Source: Occallatibacter riparius
Lineage (GTDB): Bacteria; Acidobacteriota; Terriglobia; Terriglobales; Acidobacteriaceae
NCBI RefSeq assembly: GCF_025264625.1
Contig: NZ_CP093313.1
Span: 186,001 to 250,000 of the forward strand
Direction: 5' to 3'
DNA: 64,000 bases
Positions 33,362 through 43,402 of this stretch are shown in pieces. Position numbers and translations under genes: made by a program. Each line of letters opens with the position of its first letter. Within the stretch, counting starts at the first letter, position 1. The notes below the pieces were generated by a model. The model did no database searches and was not told where the DNA came from. It was given only the letters and a program-made list of their open reading frames with translations.

Positions 33362-36046
33362 ATGATGCCAAACCGTGGTCGCCTGCAAGCAACCGTATTG
33401 AGCCTTTTCGTGGCTCTATCGCTTCCAGTTTTCAGCCAGACGAAATCATCGAGCGACGCGGGCGCAAAGCGTCCATGGATGGACACGTCGCAACCGATCG
33501 ATAAGCGCGTGGATGCGTTGATTGGGCAGATGACGCTCGAAGAGAAAGCGCAGCAGATGCGCGATCATGCGCCGGCTATTCCGCGGCTGGGCGTGCCCAA
33601 GTATGACTGGTGGAACGAGGGGCTGCACGGCGTCGCGTTCTCAGGGTACGCGACCAACTTTCCGCAGGTGATCGGGATGGCGGCGACCTGGGATACGCCG
33701 CTGGTGCACCAGATGGCGGAGACGATCTCGACCGAGGCCCGCGCCAAGTACAACCAGGCAATGCGGCAGAACCAGCACGAGGCGTTCTTCGGGCTGACGT
33801 TCTGGGCGCCGAACATCAACATCTTCCGCGATCCGCGCTGGGGCCGCGGGCAGGAGACCTACGGCGAAGATCCTTTCCTCACCGGGCGGATGGCGGTTGC
33901 GTTCGTGAGCGGGATGCAGGGCAGCGATCCCGCACACTTCAAGGTGATTTCGACGCCCAAGCATTTTGCGGTTCACAGCGGACCGGAGAGCACTCGGCAT
34001 CGGGCGAACGTCGATGTTTCGAATCACGATCTGGAAGACACGTATCTGCCGGCGTTTCGAGCAGCAGTGACCGAGGCGCATGCGCAGTCCGTGATGTGCG
34101 CTTACAACTCGATTGATGGCGCACCGGCGTGCGCGAACGACATGCTGCTGAAGGATCATCTGCGCGATGCGTGGCACTTTGATGGATATGTTGTGAGCGA
34201 CTGCGCAGCGGTGGCCGACGTATTCACCGGCCACCATTATGCAGCCGATATGCCGCATGCCGCCGCCGCTGCGGTGCGCTCGGGGACTGACCTCGAATGC
34301 GGCTACATGGAAGGGCAGGCGTTTCCTTCGCTGGTGGATGCGGTGCACCAGAATCTGATCACCGAGGCGGAGGTGGATCGCGCCTTGCATCGGCTGTTCG
34401 CGGCGCGGTTCCGGCTGGGGATGTTCGATCCGCCGTCGAGCTATGCGTATGGCCGCATCGGCATGGACGAGAACAACACGCCGCAGCATCGGCAGCTTTC
34501 GCTGAAGGCGGCGCGTGAGTCGATGGTGCTGCTGAAGAATGAAGGCGCGCTGCCGCTCAAGGCGGGCGTGAAGAAGATCGCCGTGATTGGGCCGACGGCA
34601 GAGCTGGTGCAGTCGCTGCAGGGGAACTACAACGGGCCGCCGCCGAACCCGGTGTATCCGCTGAATGGGATCGAGAAGCGCTTCAAGGGTGTGCAGGTTG
34701 CGTACGCGATGGGATCAACGCTGGCCCAAGGCTTCGCCATGCCGATCGAGCACACGGCGCTGCATCCGGCGGCGGGAAGCAGTGAGTACGGACTGAAGGG
34801 CGAGTACTTCGCTTCTCCGGATTTCAGCGGTTCGCCGGTGCTCACGCGTGTGGATCGCAACGTGAACTTTAACTGGGACAAGGTGGTTCCGGTGAAAGGG
34901 CTGCAGCGCAATAACTACTCGATTCGGTGGAGCGGCATGTTTGTGCCGCCGGCGCCGGGCGACTACCGGCTGGGCGTGCGGATCAATTACTGCTACGCCT
35001 GCGAGAATGCGGAGGAGTTTCGGCTGTATGTCGATGACAAGCTCATGGCGAAGAGCGGCGCGAAGAGCGCAGAGCGCGGCGAGGTATTCGAGTCGCCGAT
35101 TCACCTCGACAACACGAAGCCGCACGCGATCCGGCTCGAGTATCTGCACAAAGAGGGCACGGCGGGAATCGATTTGACGTGGCAGGCTCCAGCCGAGGTG
35201 CTTCGCGAGGAAGCGGTGCAGCAGGCAAAGGGTGCCGACGTTATCGTCGCATGCATGGGGCTTTCGCCTTCGCTTGAAGGCGAGGAGATGCCGGTGAAGC
35301 TGGAGGGATTCTCAGGTGGAGATCGCACCGAGATTACTCTGCCGGATGCGCAGGAGGAGTTGATAAAAGCGCTGGTCGGAACGGGGACGCCGGTTGTGGT
35401 GGTGCTGCAGAACGGGTCGGCGCTCGCGGTGAACTATGCAGCGGAGCATGCGGCGGCGGTCCTCGAGGCTTGGTATCCGGGCGAGGAAGGCGGCACTGCG
35501 ATCGCGGAGACTCTGGCGGGCGATAACAATCCTGCGGGACGGTTACCGGTTACGTTCTACAAGTCACTGGCGCAATTGCCGTCGTTCGACGACTACGGGA
35601 TGAAGGGCCGGACATATCGGTATATGACGGAAAAGCCGCTGTACGGATTCGGGTATGGGTTAAGCTACGCGACGTTCAGCTATGGCGACATCAAGGTCGC
35701 GGCGAATTCCGTGAAGGCCGGCGAGCCGGTTCGCGTTCAGACGCAGGTGACGAATACCGGCAAGGTGGCGGGCGATGAAGTTGCTGAGTTGTATCTTGCG
35801 CAGCCGCAGACGGAGGTTTCGCCGCGGATGGTTCTGGCGGGGTTCAAGCGCATTCATCTTGAGGCGGGGAAGTCGGCGAATGTCGATTTCGAACTGGACC
35901 CGCGGACGCTGTCAGAGGTGGATGCGGATGGCAAGCACGTGATCATGCCCGGCGAGTACAAGGTGTACGTGGGAAGCACGCAGCCGGGGGATCAGACTCG
36001 GACGGCGACGTTCACGGTGAACGGCAAGGCTGAGTTGCCGAAGTAA
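33362..36046 (+). CDS. Secreted GH3 beta-xylosidase/glucosidase with PA14 domain
   Basis: 894 aa from the first of two ATGs (33362, 33365) after GGGAAAAG; the frame opens at 33290. Signal peptide to about residue 26 (PVFSQ). GH3 barrel about 45-325 with YDWWNEGLHGVA, DPRWGRGQETYGEDPFL and nucleophile D280 in YVVSDCAAV; the SDC form is typical of the xylosidase/arabinosidase branch. A PA14 module (about 475-610, GLKGEYFASPDFSGSP) interrupts the GH3 C-terminal domain, and a fibronectin III-like domain ends the protein. Opens the xylan locus with GH10, a GPH symporter and GH52. Confidence 0.93.
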   Translation: MMPNRGRLQATVLSLFVALSLPVFSQTKSSSDAGAKRPWMDTSQPIDKRVDALIGQMTLEEKAQQMRDHAPAIPRLGVPKYDWWNEGLHGVAFSGYATNFPQVIGMAATWDTPLVHQMAETISTEARAKYNQAMRQNQHEAFFGLTFWAPNINIFRDPRWGRGQETYGEDPFLTGRMAVAFVSGMQGSDPAHFKVISTPKHFAVHSGPESTRHRANVDVSNHDLEDTYLPAFRAAVTEAHAQSVMCAYNSIDGAPACANDMLLKDHLRDAWHFDGYVVSDCAAVADVFTGHHYAADMPHAAAAAVRSGTDLECGYMEGQAFPSLVDAVHQNLITEAEVDRALHRLFAARFRLGMFDPPSSYAYGRIGMDENNTPQHRQLSLKAARESMVLLKNEGALPLKAGVKKIAVIGPTAELVQSLQGNYNGPPPNPVYPLNGIEKRFKGVQVAYAMGSTLAQGFAMPIEHTALHPAAGSSEYGLKGEYFASPDFSGSPVLTRVDRNVNFNWDKVVPVKGLQRNNYSIRWSGMFVPPAPGDYRLGVRINYCYACENAEEFRLYVDDKLMAKSGAKSAERGEVFESPIHLDNTKPHAIRLEYLHKEGTAGIDLTWQAPAEVLREEAVQQAKGADVIVACMGLSPSLEGEEMPVKLEGFSGGDRTEITLPDAQEELIKALVGTGTPVVVVLQNGSALAVNYAAEHAAAVLEAWYPGEEGGTAIAETLAGDNNPAGRLPVTFYKSLAQLPSFDDYGMKGRTYRYMTEKPLYGFGYGLSYATFSYGDIKVAANSVKAGEPVRVQTQVTNTGKVAGDEVAELYLAQPQTEVSPRMVLAGFKRIHLEAGKSANVDFELDPRTLSEVDADGKHVIMPGEYKVYVGSTQPGDQTRTATFTVNGKAELPK

Positions 36047-36067
36047 AGCAATCGGGACAAACAAGAC

Positions 36068-36101
36068 GGCTCGCGCTGATTGCGCGAGCCGTTTTGTTTT
36101 G
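36068..36101 (+). terminator. Rho-independent terminator of GH3 gene
   Basis: GGCTCGCGC (36068-36076), five-base loop, GCGCGAGCC (36082-36090), then GTTTTGTTTTG. Lies 22 bases after the GH3 stop. Confidence 0.85.
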
Positions 36102-36149
36102 CGTATCCGGAACCGCAGATTCCCTGCGGGAATGACAGAAAGAAAAGCA

Positions 36150-36220
36150 AAGGCATCGGGCTGGGTGGGGCTCGTTGCTTTCCCACCCTAAACGCAAACG
36201 ACGCGTTTAGGATGGGGCAC
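36150..36220 (+). repeat. Palindromic repeat with fifth stem type
   Basis: Constant part GGGCTGGGTGGGGCTCG then TTTCCCAC, stem CCTAAACGC (36187-36195) with GCGTTTAGG (36203-36211), then ATGGGGCACGG. The leader resembles the end of the GC-rich module at 18450-18470. It sits between convergent GH3 and GH10 genes, 14 bases beyond the GH10 stop, and may act as its terminator. Confidence 0.68.
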
Positions 36221-36234
36221 GGGAGGTCTGGGAC

Positions 36235-37356
36235 CTAGCGTGCGGGGACGGCTGCTACTTCTTTGAAGGCGAGCTTGGGCTTGCCTTCGCGGTCGAAGAG
36301 GAGCGGATAGGAGGTGCGCCCGCGGACCGGCCAGTTGTTGAGCCATGATCCGGCGTCGGTGACGCCCCACAGAGTGACGCGGGTTACGGCATCGCGGTGC
36401 TTCCACCAGACGGCGAAGAGGTCGGCGTAGCGCTTTGCGAGTTGCTGCTGGACGTCTTCGGGCAATCCGTTGGGATAGGGGTTAAGCTTGGGATTTTCTT
36501 TGATGTTGAGAGAAACGTCGGCGGTGTGTCCCCAGGCGGAGGGCAGCACGTCGATATCGAGCTCGGTGATGGCGACTTTGACGCCGGCGGCGGCGAGTTC
36601 CGTGACCATGGCATCTTCGTCGGCCGCGGTTGCGCCGTCGAGGTGCAGGTGCGCCTGATTGCCGACGATGGCGACGGGAACTCCCGCTGCCTTGAGCTTC
36701 TTCACGATCTCAATGGCGCCCTTGCGCTTGGCGGGAGTTTCGAGGTTGTAGTCGTTATAGGTGAGCTGGACGCTGGGGTCGGCTTCGTGGGTATACTGGA
36801 ACGCCTTCACGATGTAATCTTCGCCGATGATCTTCATCCAGGGCGACTGGCGGAGCGTGCCGTCTTCATTGAGGGCTTCGTTCACAACGTCCCAGCTGCC
36901 GATCTTGCCCTTGTAGCGGCCCACGACGGTAGCGATGTGGTCATGGAGCCGCTGGAGCAGCGCGTCGCGGGTGATCGGATTGCCCTTGTCATCCTTGAAG
37001 ACCCAGGCGGGCGTTTGCGCGTGCCAGCAGAGGGTGTGGCCCACGATGAACAGGTGATGCTTTATGCCGAAGTCGACATACTTGTCGGCCATGGTGAAGT
37101 CGTACGCATCGGGCTTGGGATGAATTACCTCCCACTTCATCACGTTCTCAGGCGAGATGGAGTTGAACTGCTCGACAATGAGCTTGTCGCCCTCAACGTC
37201 TTTGCCGGTGATCTGGGCCGTGTTGATGGCGGCACCCACTACGAACCCGCCGTGGAAAGCATCCTTGAGCGTGGTTGGTGCAGGAGCCTGGGCGACGGCG
37301 GCCAAACTGAACAAGCATGCGGTTGAAGCTATGAGTAGATTGCGGTACTTCGGCAT
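36235..37356 (-). CDS. Secreted GH10 endo-1,4-beta-xylanase
   Basis: 373 aa from the ATG at 37356 (GGAG eight bases upstream; a GTG at 37365 is possible). Signal peptide to about residue 23 (AAVAQ). Typical GH10 barrel: FNSISPENVMKWEVIHP, HTLCWHAQTPAW, acid/base E160 in SWDVVNEALNE, NDYNLETPAKR, and nucleophile E265 in VAITELDIDV; ending WGVTDAGSWLNNWP. It cuts xylan backbones outside or in the periplasm. Starts 19 bases after the symporter gene stop, so the two form an operon. Confidence 0.95.
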   Translation of the reverse strand: MPKYRNLLIASTACLFSLAAVAQAPAPTTLKDAFHGGFVVGAAINTAQITGKDVEGDKLIVEQFNSISPENVMKWEVIHPKPDAYDFTMADKYVDFGIKHHLFIVGHTLCWHAQTPAWVFKDDKGNPITRDALLQRLHDHIATVVGRYKGKIGSWDVVNEALNEDGTLRQSPWMKIIGEDYIVKAFQYTHEADPSVQLTYNDYNLETPAKRKGAIEIVKKLKAAGVPVAIVGNQAHLHLDGATAADEDAMVTELAAAGVKVAITELDIDVLPSAWGHTADVSLNIKENPKLNPYPNGLPEDVQQQLAKRYADLFAVWWKHRDAVTRVTLWGVTDAGSWLNNWPVRGRTSYPLLFDREGKPKLAFKEVAAVPAR

Positions 37357-37374
37357 TTGATTCACTCCGATGGT

Positions 37375-38733
37375 TTATGCAGAAAAGCTTTTGCGGCGTT
37401 CGGCCAAGTCTTGCGAGATGGTGAGGTTCAGGTTCCTATCGATGCCATAGAAGAGCAGGCTTACGGCTGCGGCAAGGAACGCTGCGCCGGAGTAGACGGA
37501 CGCGGTGAGGCGGATGCCGAGCAGCGCATGCTCGGTCTGAACGGCGTTCGATTGATAGCCGTAGAGCGAGAGCAGCCAGCCGGCGACGGCAGCGCCAATG
37601 GCCAGTCCTACCCAGAGGGCGAAGACCACAGCGGACGTTACGGTGCCCGTGGCCCGGCGGCCTGTCTTCCATTCGCCGAAGTCGGCCACGTCGCCCATCA
37701 TGGACCAGAGCACCGGACCGGAGCAGCCGAAGAGGAACTGGCGCACCACTTCCAGCGCAATGATGGCAACGGTCGCCGAGGCGGGCAGGAAGAAGAGCGC
37801 AATGGCGCAAATACCGACCAGCAGCATGCTCCAGAAGAAGACCGTCTTCTTGCCGAGTCTTTTGGTGAGCGCGGTGGAGCAGGTGACGCCGACGAGCAGA
37901 GAGGCCAGTCCGAAGCCGTTGAACCAGCTGAAGAGGATCTCGTTGCCGGCGCAGTATTTGAAGTAGGGCAACATGACGTTGCCGCGGAGCACGAGGGCGG
38001 TGAAGTAGAAAACCGTCGCCAGGAAAAGGGCGATCCACGGGCCGTTCTTCATCAGGTCGGAAAGGTCTTGGGAAACTGAAGACTTCTGCTTGGGATCGGG
38101 CTGAATGCGCTCCTTGGAGACGGCGAAGGCGATGAGGAAGAAGATGATGCTGACGCCGAGGAAGCTGCCCATGGTGAGCTGATAGCCGCGCGACCGGCTG
38201 CCGTGGCCGAGGTACTTGACCATCGGGATGGCGAGCGCTTGAACGATGAAACCAGCGAGGTTGGCGAAGAACTGGCGGTAAGTGGCGATGCTGTTGCGCT
38301 CGTTGGGATCGTCGGTCATGACGCCGTTGAGCGAGGCATAGGGCACGTTGTTAACCGTGTAGACGAGTCGCAGAAGCAGGTAGGTAACCCAGGCGTAAGC
38401 GAGCTTGCCGCCCATGCTGAGGTTGGGCGTGGTAAAGGTGAGGATGCCGATGACGCCGAAGGGCACGGCGGTCCAAAGCAGCCAGGGGCGGAAGCGGCCG
38501 GAGCGGGTATTGGTGCGGTCGGCGATGACGCCCATGACTGGATTGAGGAAGGCCATTCCGAGGCCGATGACTAGGAACATGGTTCCGGCCTGGGCGGGGG
38601 TGAGGCCGAAGGTGTCGGTGTAGAAGTCCACCTGCAGGGCCAGCATGGCCTGAAAGATGAAGTTGGCCGCCATGTCGCCCAGGCCGTAGCCAAACTTCTC
38701 TGAGAATGAGAGTTTTCCGCTGTTGCTGCTCAT
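37375..38733 (-). CDS. GPH-family sugar:cation symporter (XynP/YicJ-like)
   Basis: 452 aa from the ATG at 38733 with AGGAG five bases upstream; the frame opens at 38847. Twelve helices. The start [22 protein letters not shown] and [23 protein letters not shown] are the GPH (glycoside-pentoside-hexuronide) signatures, and [18 protein letters not shown] in the central loop is equally typical. Placed before a xylanase and divergent from a GH52 xylosidase, the likely cargo is xylose or xylo-oligosaccharide. Confidence 0.93.
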   Translation of the reverse strand: MSSNSGKLSFSEKFGYGLGDMAANFIFQAMLALQVDFYTDTFGLTPAQAGTMFLVIGLGMAFLNPVMGVIADRTNTRSGRFRPWLLWTAVPFGVIGILTFTTPNLSMGGKLAYAWVTYLLLRLVYTVNNVPYASLNGVMTDDPNERNSIATYRQFFANLAGFIVQALAIPMVKYLGHGSRSRGYQLTMGSFLGVSIIFFLIAFAVSKERIQPDPKQKSSVSQDLSDLMKNGPWIALFLATVFYFTALVLRGNVMLPYFKYCAGNEILFSWFNGFGLASLLVGVTCSTALTKRLGKKTVFFWSMLLVGICAIALFFLPASATVAIIALEVVRQFLFGCSGPVLWSMMGDVADFGEWKTGRRATGTVTSAVVFALWVGLAIGAAVAGWLLSLYGYQSNAVQTEHALLGIRLTASVYSGAAFLAAAVSLLFYGIDRNLNLTISQDLAERRKSFSA

Positions 38734-38900
38734 CGGTCTCCTGCTTCCTCTACCCCGCGCCGTGCGGGAAAGACGGCCACGCGAAATCGGCTCGGCGCAG
38801 GCCGATTTTCGAACTGCGCTGCCGCCGTAGCTTTGATTCGTAGTCACGCAACTATATCGCTTTACTAGGAAGGCTGGCTACTGCGAAAATGGCTGCGGCA

Positions 38901-38914
38901 TTCTCCCGGGAGAA
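38901..38914. promoter_or_regulatory. Perfect 14-bp palindrome before GH52 gene
   Basis: TTCTCCCGGGAGAA is a perfect palindrome, 25 bases upstream of the GTG start at 38940 and in the 206-base divergent gap shared with the symporter. A dyad this long is a reasonable operator for both directions. If the gene began at the ATG at 38889 it would be coding. Confidence 0.4.
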
Positions 38915-38939
38915 AGCAAATTCGAAGCGAGGAAATACC

Positions 38940-41216
38940 GTGACCAAACCTGCGACCCTGAACTGCCATGTCGGCTTCAATGCACAGCATTCGCCCATGG
39001 GCGCGTTCATGAGCTTTACCTGCGGAAACTTCGGGACGCGCGGCGGCATTGGGCTGCAGATTGGGCAGCCGGGCGACCAGGAGGTCTTTATCGGCTTCAA
39101 GGACGGCGACCGGTACTCCGATGCGACGCTGAAGTGCCTGCCGTTCTATACGGCTGCTGTAGACCGCTCGGCCGATGCGTTCCTGGTTGAGCAGGCCGGC
39201 CCCGCGGAACAGAATGTGAAGCCGGATGCGGTGGCGTTCACCGAGAAGGAGATTGCGCGCGCTTACGGATGGGCGAGCGACCGCTGGGTTGCCGATGGGC
39301 TGAGCTTCACGGTGTATTCGCCGTTTGGGGCGATTCCTGATCCCGCGGTGGATGATGAGCAGCGGATGCGCGAGGGACTGCTGCCCGCGGTGATTGCGCG
39401 GCTGGAACTCGACAATACGGCTGGCAAGGAAACGAAGACTGCGATGTTTGCGCTAAATCATGCGCGGACGGGCAGCCGGATTCTTAATGACGATCTGGGC
39501 AGCGGGCGTGTGGCCTGGGCTTTCCGCCGCGAGGCGGGTGGGGCGGCCGAGCTGCGGGATTTCACATCGTCAGAAGAAGGCTCAAAGATTGATGCGGAGC
39601 CGTTCATCTTCATGCGCTGGTCGGCGAGTGACGGCGTGCGGGAGCGCTACAACCCGGTGCACCTGCTGGGGTCGTGCCCGGGATTCGGATTCGAAGTTCC
39701 GGCGGGCAAGAAGTACGGCATCACAATCGCGCTCGGGTCGTATCTTGAGGGCTTCCAGACGAACGGGCTGGATGGGCGCTATCTGTATACCCGCTATTTC
39801 AAGGGACTGGGCGATGTGCTGAAGATGGCACTGGACAATTCGGCGAAGATGATTGCCTCGGCGGAAGCGCTCGACAGCAAGCTCGCAGGCACGGCACTCT
39901 CGGAAGATCAGAAATTCATGATTTCGCACGCGACGCACAGCTATTACGGCAGCACGCAGTTGCTCGAAATTGGCGAGCTGCCGTTCTGGGTGGTGAACGA
40001 AGGCGAGTACTGCATGATGAACACGCTCGATCTGTCGGTGGATCACGTGTTCTGGGAGCTCGAGCACAATCCGTGGCTGGTGCGGAATCTGTTGGACAAC
40101 TTCGTACGCCTCTACAGCTACAACGACGAGGTGAAGGTCTACAAGTCAGAGTTTGCGCCTTCGACCGAGACGATGCAGATGGATCCCTCGCAGACGCCGC
40201 CTCCGCCGGATGAGGCACAGCTCAAGCGTCCTTACGAAACGAAGCCCGGCGGCATCAGCTTCTGCCATGACATGGGCGCGCACAATAACTTCTCGCCCAA
40301 GGGCCGCAGCAGCTACGAGCTTGCGAACCTGACGGGATGTTTCAGCTACATGACGGTGGAGCAGCTCTGCAACTGGTCGCTCACCGCCGGTTGTTACGTC
40401 GCCAAGACACGCGACCTTGAGTGGCTGAAGGCGAACAAGACGGTGGTGGATGCGTGCCTGGCGAGCATGATTCATCGCAGCGGCGACGTGGGCTTTGCGC
40501 AGTTCGACAGCACACGCTGCATCGGCGGGCAGGAGATCACGACGTACGACTCGCTGGACCACTCGCTGGCGCAGACGCGGAATAACGTCTATATCGCTGT
40601 GAAGTCGTGGGGAACGTACAAGGCTCTGGCGCTCATGTTCCGCGAGCTAGGCGATGCGGCGAGCCAGGCGAAGTGCGAAGAGCTGGCTGCCAAGGTGGCC
40701 GCCGTGGTTGCGGACCAGGCTGTAGACGGCGTGCTTCCGGCAATCTTCGAGAAGTCGAACCCCGGATACGGCTCGCGCATTCTGCCCGCCATCGAGGGCT
40801 GCATGTATCCGCTGTACTTTGTGAACACCGGGTTTGCGGGCTGCACGCTGGACCAGGTCTACAGCTCGCCTGCGGAGAAGCGCATGTTCGATGTGCTGGA
40901 AGAGCACACACGCAATCTGCTGCTCGATCCGGAGCGGCGCAATCTGTTTGCGGATGGCGGGATCAAGCTGTCGTCGACCAGCAACAACTCGTGGATGAGC
41001 AAGATCTCGATCTTCATGCACGTGACGCGCAAGGTCTTCCACCTGGACGAGGACCCGAGGGTGGCCGAGGTGCTGCGCAACGCCGATGCCGCGCATGTGA
41101 AGTGGCAGACCGAGGGCAGCTCGTACTGGGCATGCTGCGATCAGATCGTTTCGGGTGAAGGCAAGGCAAGCCGCTACTATCCGCGCATCATCACAAGCGC
41201 GCTGTGGATGGAGTAG
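38940..41216 (+). CDS. GH52 beta-xylosidase
   Basis: 758 aa from a GTG with GAGGA six bases upstream; the ATG at 38889 adds 17 residues without a ribosome site. Clear similarity along the whole length to Geobacillus GH52 XynB: FNAQHSPMGAFMSFTCGNFG at the start, WVVNEGEYCMMNTLDLSVDH around E354 (the family nucleophile position), GGQEITTYDSLDHSLAQ around D537 (likely acid/base), and SSTSNNSWMSKI. No signal peptide, so it acts in the cytoplasm on imported xylo-oligosaccharides. Divergent from the GPH symporter. Confidence 0.93.
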   Translation: MTKPATLNCHVGFNAQHSPMGAFMSFTCGNFGTRGGIGLQIGQPGDQEVFIGFKDGDRYSDATLKCLPFYTAAVDRSADAFLVEQAGPAEQNVKPDAVAFTEKEIARAYGWASDRWVADGLSFTVYSPFGAIPDPAVDDEQRMREGLLPAVIARLELDNTAGKETKTAMFALNHARTGSRILNDDLGSGRVAWAFRREAGGAAELRDFTSSEEGSKIDAEPFIFMRWSASDGVRERYNPVHLLGSCPGFGFEVPAGKKYGITIALGSYLEGFQTNGLDGRYLYTRYFKGLGDVLKMALDNSAKMIASAEALDSKLAGTALSEDQKFMISHATHSYYGSTQLLEIGELPFWVVNEGEYCMMNTLDLSVDHVFWELEHNPWLVRNLLDNFVRLYSYNDEVKVYKSEFAPSTETMQMDPSQTPPPPDEAQLKRPYETKPGGISFCHDMGAHNNFSPKGRSSYELANLTGCFSYMTVEQLCNWSLTAGCYVAKTRDLEWLKANKTVVDACLASMIHRSGDVGFAQFDSTRCIGGQEITTYDSLDHSLAQTRNNVYIAVKSWGTYKALALMFRELGDAASQAKCEELAAKVAAVVADQAVDGVLPAIFEKSNPGYGSRILPAIEGCMYPLYFVNTGFAGCTLDQVYSSPAEKRMFDVLEEHTRNLLLDPERRNLFADGGIKLSSTSNNSWMSKISIFMHVTRKVFHLDEDPRVAEVLRNADAAHVKWQTEGSSYWACCDQIVSGEGKASRYYPRIITSALWME

Positions 41217-41349
41217 CCGGACTGCGGGGCGCATGCCGATGACGGCGTGCGCCTGAACCCGTTTCGATTTCGCTGAACTCAAGCCTCGCATCGGCGGTTA
41301 GAATCTTCTCTGAATCGCGTGGTCACATTCAGGAAGAGGGCAGCGCCAA

Positions 41350-43368
41350 ATGGTCAAACGGGGACGAGGGAGAAGGACGGCGGGTGCGTGCCTGCTCGCT
41401 TTGTTGCTTGCGGGAACGGCGGGTTTGGGCCAGCAACAGACTTCTGGCGACGAGCATGCGACCGCCAGTGCAAGCGCGGGACATTATGAGCTGCACAATC
41501 GAGCCGTCGCGGCGGGCTTCGTCACCAAAGGCGAGCACATTGACGAGCTGCTGATTACGGACCGGCTGCACAATGCGCTGATCCCGATTCCGCAGCCGTT
41601 CGCGATCCTGATGAAGGACGGGACGATCTACCGGGCTGAGAATGTCGCGATCGCCGGCCAGGTGGCGCAGGAGGAACTCGCGCCGCGGCCGGCGGCATCG
41701 CGCATGTCCGATCGCATTCATGGGCAGCAGATCGATGTGCCGTTGGAGACGCCGGATCACGCGCTGCACCTGACGTGGTCGCTGGTGCTGCGGGATGGGT
41801 CGCAGTACATCCGTCAGTCGCTGACCATCGCGGCGGCGGATCATGCTGCGGCGATAAGCCGGGTGCAGCTCATCGACCTGGCGCTCGCCCATGCCCAGGT
41901 GGCGGGGTCGGTGGAGGGATCGCCCATTGTTGCCGACAATCTGTTCGCGGGGTTCGAACACCCCATCTCGCACAGCAAGGTTACGGCGGGGCGGGCGACT
42001 GCCTGGATCGACCGGGATCTGCCGCTCAAGGCGGGGCAGTCCGTTACGTACTCGGCAGTGATTGGTGTGGCGCGCGAGGGGCAGATGCGCCGCGACTTCC
42101 TCGCTTACGTCGAACGCGAGCGCGCGCATCCCTACCGCACATTTCTGCATTACAACTCGTGGTTCGATCTCGGGTTTGGCAACGACTTTGATGCGCAGGG
42201 CGCGGTGGATCGCGTGAATGCCTTTGGGCGCGAACTGAAGGAAAAGCGCGGCGTCACGCTCGACTCGTATCTCTTCGATGACGGGTGGGATGGGCATCAT
42301 TCTCTGTGGAAGTTCAACGCCGGCTTCCCTGACGGCTTCACGCCGGTGAAGCAGGCGGCCGAGAAGTACGGCGCCGAGCCGGGCGTGTGGATGTCGCCGT
42401 GGGGCGGCTACGGGAAGGCCAAGCAGGAGCGTATTGAATTCGGTAAGTCGCAGGGATATGAGATTGTCGCGGGTGGATACGCGCTCTCCGGGCCGAAGTA
42501 CTATGCGGCCTTCCGCGATGTGGCGCTCGACATGATGCGCACGTACGGCGTGAACCAGTTCAAATTCGACGGCACCGGGAATGTCGACTCGGTGTTCCCG
42601 GGCAGCCAGTTCGACAGCGACTTTTCGGCCGCCATTCATCTGATCGACGAGTTGCGCGCGGCCAAGCCTGACGTGTTCATCAATTTGACCACGGGAACAT
42701 GGCCGTCGCCATTCTGGCTGCGGTATGCCGACTCGACTTGGCGCGGCGGGGATGATGACAATGCCACCGGAGTGGGGCCCTATCGGGAGCGCTGGATCAC
42801 GTATCGCGACGCTGAGACGTATCAGAACATCGTGCAAGGCGGCCCGCTCTACCCGCTCAATTCGCTGATGCTGCACGGCATCATCTATGCGAAGCAGCAT
42901 CCGCATCTAAACAAGGACCTGGATAACCGTTTCCGGAACGAGGTGCGGTCGTATTTTGGCACCGGGACTCAACTGCAGGAGATGTACATCACGCCGGAGC
43001 TTCTGACAGATCAGAACTGGGACGACTTGGCCGAGGCTGCGAAGTGGGCGCGCGACCGGCAGGAGGTGCTGAAAGACACGCACTGGGTGGGGGGCAATCC
43101 CGCGTGGCTCGAGGTCTACGGCTGGGCTGCGTGGACTCCGGCGAGGGCGACGCTGGTGCTGCGCAATCCGAGCGACAAGCCCCAAAGCATTAAGCTGAAG
43201 CTGGCGGATGTTTTCGAGCTCCCCGCCGGCGCCGCGCAGAACTACACGGCCAAGAGCCCGTGGAAGAGCGATGCGGCCCGGCCCGCCATGGACTTGAATG
43301 CGCGGGCGGAGCATGAGTATCGCCTGGAACCCTTTGAAGTGCTCACGCTGGATATGACCGCACGGTAA
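41350..43368 (+). CDS. Secreted clan GH-D glycoside hydrolase (alpha-galactosidase-like)
   Basis: 672 aa, signal peptide to about residue 28. An N-terminal beta-sandwich (about 45-255) precedes a TIM barrel with FLHYNSWFDLG, SYLFDDGWDGHHSLWKFN, GVWMSPWGGYGKAKQ and the predicted nucleophile D407 in NQFKFDGTGN, the K-x-D arrangement of GH27/GH36. The second catalytic Asp is probably in YRYADSTWRGGDD. A C-terminal beta domain closes the protein. Substrate probably alpha-galactoside, but related proteins act on other alpha-linked sugars. It precedes the nucleotidyltransferase and kinase genes by 34 bases. Confidence 0.8.
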   Translation: MVKRGRGRRTAGACLLALLLAGTAGLGQQQTSGDEHATASASAGHYELHNRAVAAGFVTKGEHIDELLITDRLHNALIPIPQPFAILMKDGTIYRAENVAIAGQVAQEELAPRPAASRMSDRIHGQQIDVPLETPDHALHLTWSLVLRDGSQYIRQSLTIAAADHAAAISRVQLIDLALAHAQVAGSVEGSPIVADNLFAGFEHPISHSKVTAGRATAWIDRDLPLKAGQSVTYSAVIGVAREGQMRRDFLAYVERERAHPYRTFLHYNSWFDLGFGNDFDAQGAVDRVNAFGRELKEKRGVTLDSYLFDDGWDGHHSLWKFNAGFPDGFTPVKQAAEKYGAEPGVWMSPWGGYGKAKQERIEFGKSQGYEIVAGGYALSGPKYYAAFRDVALDMMRTYGVNQFKFDGTGNVDSVFPGSQFDSDFSAAIHLIDELRAAKPDVFINLTTGTWPSPFWLRYADSTWRGGDDDNATGVGPYRERWITYRDAETYQNIVQGGPLYPLNSLMLHGIIYAKQHPHLNKDLDNRFRNEVRSYFGTGTQLQEMYITPELLTDQNWDDLAEAAKWARDRQEVLKDTHWVGGNPAWLEVYGWAAWTPARATLVLRNPSDKPQSIKLKLADVFELPAGAAQNYTAKSPWKSDAARPAMDLNARAEHEYRLEPFEVLTLDMTAR

Positions 43369-43402
43369 GCGAAATCAAACTCAACTCCCTGAATGGAAGG
43401 AA

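Noticed and set aside
36397..37326. 309-codon plus-strand frame opposite the GH10 xylanase
   Set aside because: Antisense frame; GH10 catalytic motifs on the minus strand are unambiguous.
41329..42906. 525-codon minus-strand frame opposite the GH-D hydrolase
   Set aside because: Arg/His-rich shadow translation without motifs; the plus-strand gene is convincing over its full length.
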